In this document: one piece after another, positions 60,798-64,000 of the stretch
How the letters are laid out: the number at the start of each line of letters is the position of its first letter
Position numbering within the stretch: the first letter of the stretch is position 1
Notes under the pieces: model-generated
The model's database searches: none
The model's input: only the letters and a program-made list of their open reading frames with translations
Told to the model about the DNA's origin: nothing
Position numbers and translations under genes: made by a program
Origin: Epinephelus fuscoguttatus
Lineage: Eukaryota; Chordata; Actinopteri; Perciformes; Serranidae
Assembly (NCBI RefSeq): GCF_011397635.1
Contig: NC_064754.1
Location: forward strand, 37,639,543 to 37,703,542
DNA length: 64,000 nucleotides
Reading direction: 5' to 3'

Positions 60798-63700
60798 GAG
60801 TGAAAGAGAACAGAGTGAGCAGCAGAACACACAACCCACTCTGTGCATGTGTGTGGTTGCATAAAATAGTCCCTCCCACCTCCTGCATGGCGTCCTTTTC
60901 TTTCTGGAACTGCTGTCTGTTCTGTCTCAGTTTGTCCATCATTTTCCTGTAGAGGTCCATCTCGTCCTTCAGGCGCAAACTGGTGTCCTCCAGCTTGTCT
61001 GTCATCCTTTGCTTCTCCTGAGGAACGACAGATACACAGACAGTTACAGTTTAAAGTTTGTGTTATTTACATGTTTCAGTTATGTCAAATCAGACAAGCA
61101 CACATAAACTCATACATTATGAGAAAAGCATTCCAATTCAGAGTATGCAATCATTCAAAATTTACAAACCCATCAAAACATGCACATGTATAGAAACTTC
61201 TGCATGCATAAATATAAGCAAAACAGGTGTTTGGTACAAAAGGCTTTCAGTGTGCATTTATACATGAAAATTTCACTGACAAGTGTTTCTATACAGAGAA
61301 ATGTTTTCTGACTCATTTCTGTGACACCTTCCGTCACACATTCGTATTATGTGAGCAAGAGTTGACAGCTAGCGGTTTTGGTGGTATTTACATAGCACTG
61401 TCTCAATATAGAGGTGTGATTCAGCCCCCAGTGGCTGTTTCTAACACCTCATCTCATAAATAAAATACAGTTCTCCATTATCTGTGTCTGTGTGTGCATG
61501 TGTGTGCATGTTGAACATTACTCAACTATGAGAGAAACTGCCATTTTTTAAAAGGGCAGTGGAGCTGTGTTGACAAGTGTGGAAATGGAAATTACAAAGA
61601 CCTTGCATGTGAGGAAGAGAAACCCCCATACCTTCTCCTTCTTTTCAAAACCTGGTGCCTACATTACCCACAATACAACCCTTCTGTCAACAGTTCAGGT
61701 CTGAACCACAAAAGGCTTTACACAACCTTTTCACATATGCAGTAGTACTCTCCACAACTTGTAAACAAAATTGGTGGAGTTCCCCCTTCAATGTATGTCA
61801 AGGACACAAAAAGAAAAGACAAACAAGATAAAAGAAAGCAAACATAGGAAGAAATACAAAAAGTAAACAACACTTACCTCATCCAGTTTCTCTGTCTGTG
61901 ATTTGAGCCGACACATGCTGAGACTCATCTCACTGTTGTCCTCCTCCAGCTGCTTGACTCTAAAAACACAACATCCTGGACATCAGTTTACTTTTATATA
62001 AAAGCTGAGTGTGTCTTTTAGTAAGCTAAGGCAGCGGTTTAAGCAAACGTCCACAGTATATGCTGTAGCTCCACAGGCAACTGACTAACCCCAGGAGGAG
62101 TACAGTTTTACATTCTGCACTTTCTCTGAACAGGCAGGCATGTCAATGTCCATACCCAGGGGATTTAAGAGCCGCAATCCAGCTGTCCATAATCAAAACT
62201 GCATCTCAGCATCTCTTTAATGAATTCATACATTTGCATATAAATAAAAAAACATCCAAGTATGTGTAGTGTGTGTAATTATCTGTCTGTTTCTCACCGG
62301 TTGGTCAGCAGCTCTATCTGTGTGTTCTTGTCTCTCTCCATCTTGCTGTAGGACTCTCGGTGTCGTCTTAGCTCCTCCTGCAGATTTTGTTCTGCTCGCG
62401 TCTCCTGGTCTTTCAGCTGCTCCTCGAGCTCATGAACCCTGAGGCAATGAACACATCACACAAAATTCATTCAATACAGTATCAATATGAACTGAGTGGT
62501 AATAAAGACTAAATTGCTGCAACACTCTGTTACTTTATGTCTACACAATTTGTCGTTCAAGGGACAAAACCTTTTCAACAACAAGAAGTTATTTGTTCTA
62601 GTAAATCATGTGTATTTATGAAATCCAGTTTTCTGACCCTACCTGTGTACTAGTTGTGTGTTCTCCTGCTTCAGCTTGGACTTGAGATCTCCGTTCATCA
62701 AAATCTCATTCTCAAGCTCTGCCACCTTCTTCTCAAGAGACGTCACCTGATAAAAACAGAAAGTTTATCAAAACATGACTTTGCACCATAAACATAAACA
62801 CTGTGACGATTATATCTCCAGATTGAAGATGCTGAAAAATGCTGGCCAGTTTGAAAACTAGGAAATATCCCTCAACAAAACAAACACAACAACAACACTT
62901 TCCAGAATTCCTAAAAGTAGCTGTGCAACTCAGAGGGTCTTAAAGGCTTAAAATAATAGCACTATTCTTTGGATTTGCAGATGTAAAAAGAATCCTGACA
63001 GGGCTCATCCTCAAATTAAGCTGTGCATCCACCAGGAACAACTCTTCACTCTGTGATTTTAGTCCCTTAAATGCTGGAGGTGAGATATATTTAATCTTTT
63101 ATGGGTTTTTAGTAGTCATACAGAAACAGGAAGGGCTATTATTACTTCCTACTGCAAGCATAGAGTGGTGCAGGAATGAGTCCTCAAACACAGAAATGAG
63201 TTGGCATGTTTGCACTTCAGGCTCCCTCATCTAAAAGCCAATCCGTAAAATGAATGGGTTTTTGATTTGATGCCTGAAATAAGATCTGTGGTTAACACAA
63301 ACTCGAGAGATTTGTTCTGCTGCATAAAATAAATCAATAAATACCCCACTCTAAAATTTTGAAGCTTTTATGCATCTTACAAAAAGGTGGTTGCTAATAA
63401 GAGGCAAAATGAGACTAAAGAGGTTGTCGGGGAGATTAAATGTCATCGCACACAACACCGAAACTCCCATTAGCTTTTTGTCCTGCAGCACTCTGTCTGA
63501 GTAATGCCCAAGGTTTCAAAGGCTAAAAAATGTTAACCCTGTTCCTTGAATTTGCAGACACAGGAGGAATCCTGACAGGGATTGTGCTAAAATTAAGCTG
63601 TGCATCCACCAGGAACAACTCTTCACTCTCTGTGATTTTAGTGCTGAAAAATGCTGAAGGTGAGAAATATTCAATCTTTTATGAGTTTTCAGTAGTCACA

Positions 63701-63947
63701 CAGAAACAGGAAGAGTTATTACTTCCCACAAGCATTTGTTCAGTGCTCAAAAAGAAGCTCAGTTACATAATGGCCTGCTGATACTGATCAACATATGAGC
63801 AAACACAACGGCATTCGCACTAAAGGACATGAACATAATCATACCTTCTCATTGATATCAATGTCACAGGAGTCAATGCTGTCTCGGAAAAGGTCTTCCG
63901 TGCTGCCGTTACTGCTGCTCAAGTTGCTGTTGTGAAGCAGCTGCCTG
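56258..63947 (-). CDS. rab11fip4: Rab11 family-interacting protein 4 (3' half, 8 exons)
   Basis: Class II FIP proteins are effectors of Rab11 and Arf GTPases. They act as coiled-coil dimers on recycling endosomes and in membrane delivery during cytokinesis. Eight exons join at 63845-63947, 62643-62746, 62298-62438, 61878-61959, 60880-61017, 60526-60684, 58396-58539 and 56258-56377. All have GT/AG borders and matching phases, giving 329 residues and a stop. In order they encode a Ser-rich entry with HNSNLSSSNGSTEDLF, a long heptad-rich coiled coil, a basic Ser linker (GRSRSSSSG) and a Rab-binding domain ending in YMDKIILSILDHNPSILEIK. That ending fits FIP4 as I remember it better than FIP3, whose end differs (DYIDRII and NPSILEVK). 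Human FIP4 has about 637 residues, so the N-terminal EF-hand half lies beyond the right end. Teleosts can carry a and b copies and I cannot say which this is. The COPRS-like gene downstream supports FIP4 over FIP3. Confidence 0.93.
56900..57215. repeat. Dispersed repeat, 'gctgcaac..attaatcg' family, rab11fip4 last intron
   Basis: A run with gatcaattaattaataatttggtctataaaatg, broken here by annotation, continues with caatgcccatcacaattccc and ends gagttgtttcagccctaatg. The same architecture occurs at 9605-9835, 15975-16265, 32622-33095 and 35640-35845. Confidence 0.55.
57250..58087. mobile_element. hAT-like element with a nested retroposon-like tail, in the last rab11fip4 intron
   Basis: The left end CAGGGTGTCTACATG followed by ttttaagacctttt pairs with the right end, reverse-complemented, CACAGTGTCGGCAGGTCCTT followed by aaaaaagtccttgaat. 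Between 57400 and 57890 lies unrelated sequence ending in aactcaataaagagatttgg and an A-rich run, which looks like the 3' tail of a retroposon. The nested part is less sure than the outer ends. Confidence 0.5.
58396..58539 (-). CDS. rab11fip4: rab11fip4 exon (coiled coil before Rab-binding domain)
   Basis: The exon is 144 nt, 48 codons, with both borders in phase 0. The acceptor is cttttag and the donor gtaaaa. It runs from ENQKLKEQNDDLNGQILSLS through LYEAKTLFATQTKAQSLAAE to IENASRDQ. The block before the Rab-binding domain is nearly identical to human FIP4 as I recall it. Confidence 0.94.
60526..60684 (-). CDS. rab11fip4: rab11fip4 exon (Ser-rich linker)
   Basis: The exon is 159 nt, 53 codons, with both borders in phase 0. 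The acceptor is gtgtag and the donor gtactg. It starts LIEDLRRELEHLQLFKLEAE, carries RPGRSRSSSSGLADF and ends EVELEHEVKRLKQ. The basic Ser run interrupts the coiled coil and is a plausible phosphorylation site, which is inference. Confidence 0.93.
60771..60796. repeat. (GA)n microsatellite in a rab11fip4 intron
   Basis: Thirteen GA units between exons 60526-60684 and 60880-61017. Confidence 0.95.
60880..61017 (-). CDS. rab11fip4: rab11fip4 exon (coiled coil)
   Basis: The exon is 138 nt, 46 codons, with both borders in phase 0. The acceptor is ttcctcag and the donor gtggga. It encodes EKQRMTDKLEDTSLRLKDEM and then DLYRKMMDKLRQNRQQF, one of the most conserved FIP4 blocks. Confidence 0.93.
61878..61959 (-). 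CDS. rab11fip4: rab11fip4 exon (coiled coil)
   Basis: The exon is 82 nt. One base (A) completes Arg with the CG of the previous exon, and 27 codons run from VKQLEEDNSEM to LKSQTEKLDE. The acceptor is tttttag and the donor gtaagt. Confidence 0.9.
62298..62438 (-). CDS. rab11fip4: rab11fip4 exon (coiled coil)
   Basis: The exon is 141 nt. One base completes Arg, then 46 codons run from VHELEEQLKDQETRAEQ to NTQIELLTN, then two bases (CG). The acceptor is gcctcag and the donor gtgaga. The segment is strongly charged and close to the human VHELEEQLKDQET region. Confidence 0.92.
62643..62746 (-). CDS. rab11fip4: rab11fip4 exon (coiled coil)
   Basis: The exon is 104 nt, starting in phase 0 with VTSLEKKVAELENEI and ending QENTQLVH plus two bases. 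The acceptor is tatcag and the donor gtaggg. The two last bases AG join the G of the next exon to give Arg. Leucines and valines fall at heptad spacing (LEKKVAELENEI). Confidence 0.9.
62935..63740. repeat. Tandem duplication inside a rab11fip4 intron
   Basis: The block 62935-63160 recurs at 63505-63740: both contain aattaagctgtgcatccacc, aggaacaactcttcactct, gtgattttag and cagaaacaggaag in the same order. Copies differ at roughly one base in six or seven by eye. Between them lies an unrelated repeat (63163-63425). Confidence 0.7.
63163..63425. repeat. Dispersed repeat, inverted copy at 14410-14675
   Basis: It begins agagtggtgcaggaatgagt and includes gatgcctgaaataa, ctgtggttaacacaa and aaggtggttgctaa. 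All four blocks recur in order on the opposite strand at 14410-14675. This is an old interspersed element of about 260 bp. Confidence 0.65.
63845..63947 (-). CDS. rab11fip4: rab11fip4 exon, first in window (Ser-rich entry to coiled coil)
   Basis: The exon is 103 nt. One base completes a codon from an upstream exon beyond the window, followed by 34 codons and a phase-0 end. The acceptor reads gtttgag and the donor gtatga. It encodes RQLLHNSNLSSSNGSTEDLF followed by RDSIDSCDIDINEK. The Asn/Ser-rich run followed by an acidic stretch is the conserved segment just before the FIP4 coiled coil. Confidence 0.9.
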
Positions 63948-64000
63948 CTCAAACACACAGAGACACAGAAAGTTAAAGAATCTGCCCAGAATAGATCCAG

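Noticed and set aside
1..64000. tRNA, rRNA, CRISPR array or viral genes
   Set aside because: I saw no cloverleaf with a GGTTCGANNCC box, no regularly spaced direct repeats with unique spacers, and no polymerase, capsid or reverse transcriptase motifs.

Overview
The window reads as vertebrate, and specifically teleost fish, genomic DNA. The real coding sequence is split into short exons with GT/AG borders and consistent phases. Intergenic DNA is AT-rich and dense in CA/GT microsatellites. Several short transposon-like repeat families that I recognise as common in spiny-rayed fishes are present. There is no operon, prophage, CRISPR array or other prokaryotic feature. Without tools I cannot name the species.

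Only two protein-coding genes can be supported, both on the minus strand in the right third. At 56258-63947 lie the last eight coding exons of a Rab11 family-interacting protein of class II, best matched to RAB11FIP4. They encode 329 residues in one unbroken frame: a serine-rich entry segment, a long coiled coil and the C-terminal Rab-binding domain. The 5' exons, which would carry the EF-hand region, lie beyond the right end. At 44780-48825 lies a three-exon coding sequence of 260 residues, with a possible noncoding first exon near 51864. Its last 85 residues resemble COPRS, the cofactor that directs PRMT5 to histone H4. Human COPRS lies next to RAB11FIP4 on 17q11.2, so sequence and synteny support each other.

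The left 44 kb contains no gene I can support. It is a repeat-rich intergenic stretch of microsatellites, polypurine tracts and old nested DNA transposons. The best-defined elements are a PIF/Harbinger-like element flanked by TTA with a fragment of a Myb/SANT-like domain (42419-43109), a hAT-like element with CAGTGGCGCC ends that holds a smaller element inside it (34412-35574), a hAT-like element with CAGGGTTCCC ends (19574-20293), and short elements at 21857-22581 and 45330-45930. A 1.4 kb hAT-like element (48948-50347) sits in the first intron of the COPRS candidate, inside an older repeat.

No new molecular system stands out. The observations most worth checking are a transposon family carrying a close match to the CTCF motif, present here as two inverted copies with convergent motifs; a possible intron-retention isoform of the COPRS candidate that would expose a PP1-docking-like motif; and the apparent absence of the miR-193a/miR-365 hairpins that accompany this gene pair in mammals.
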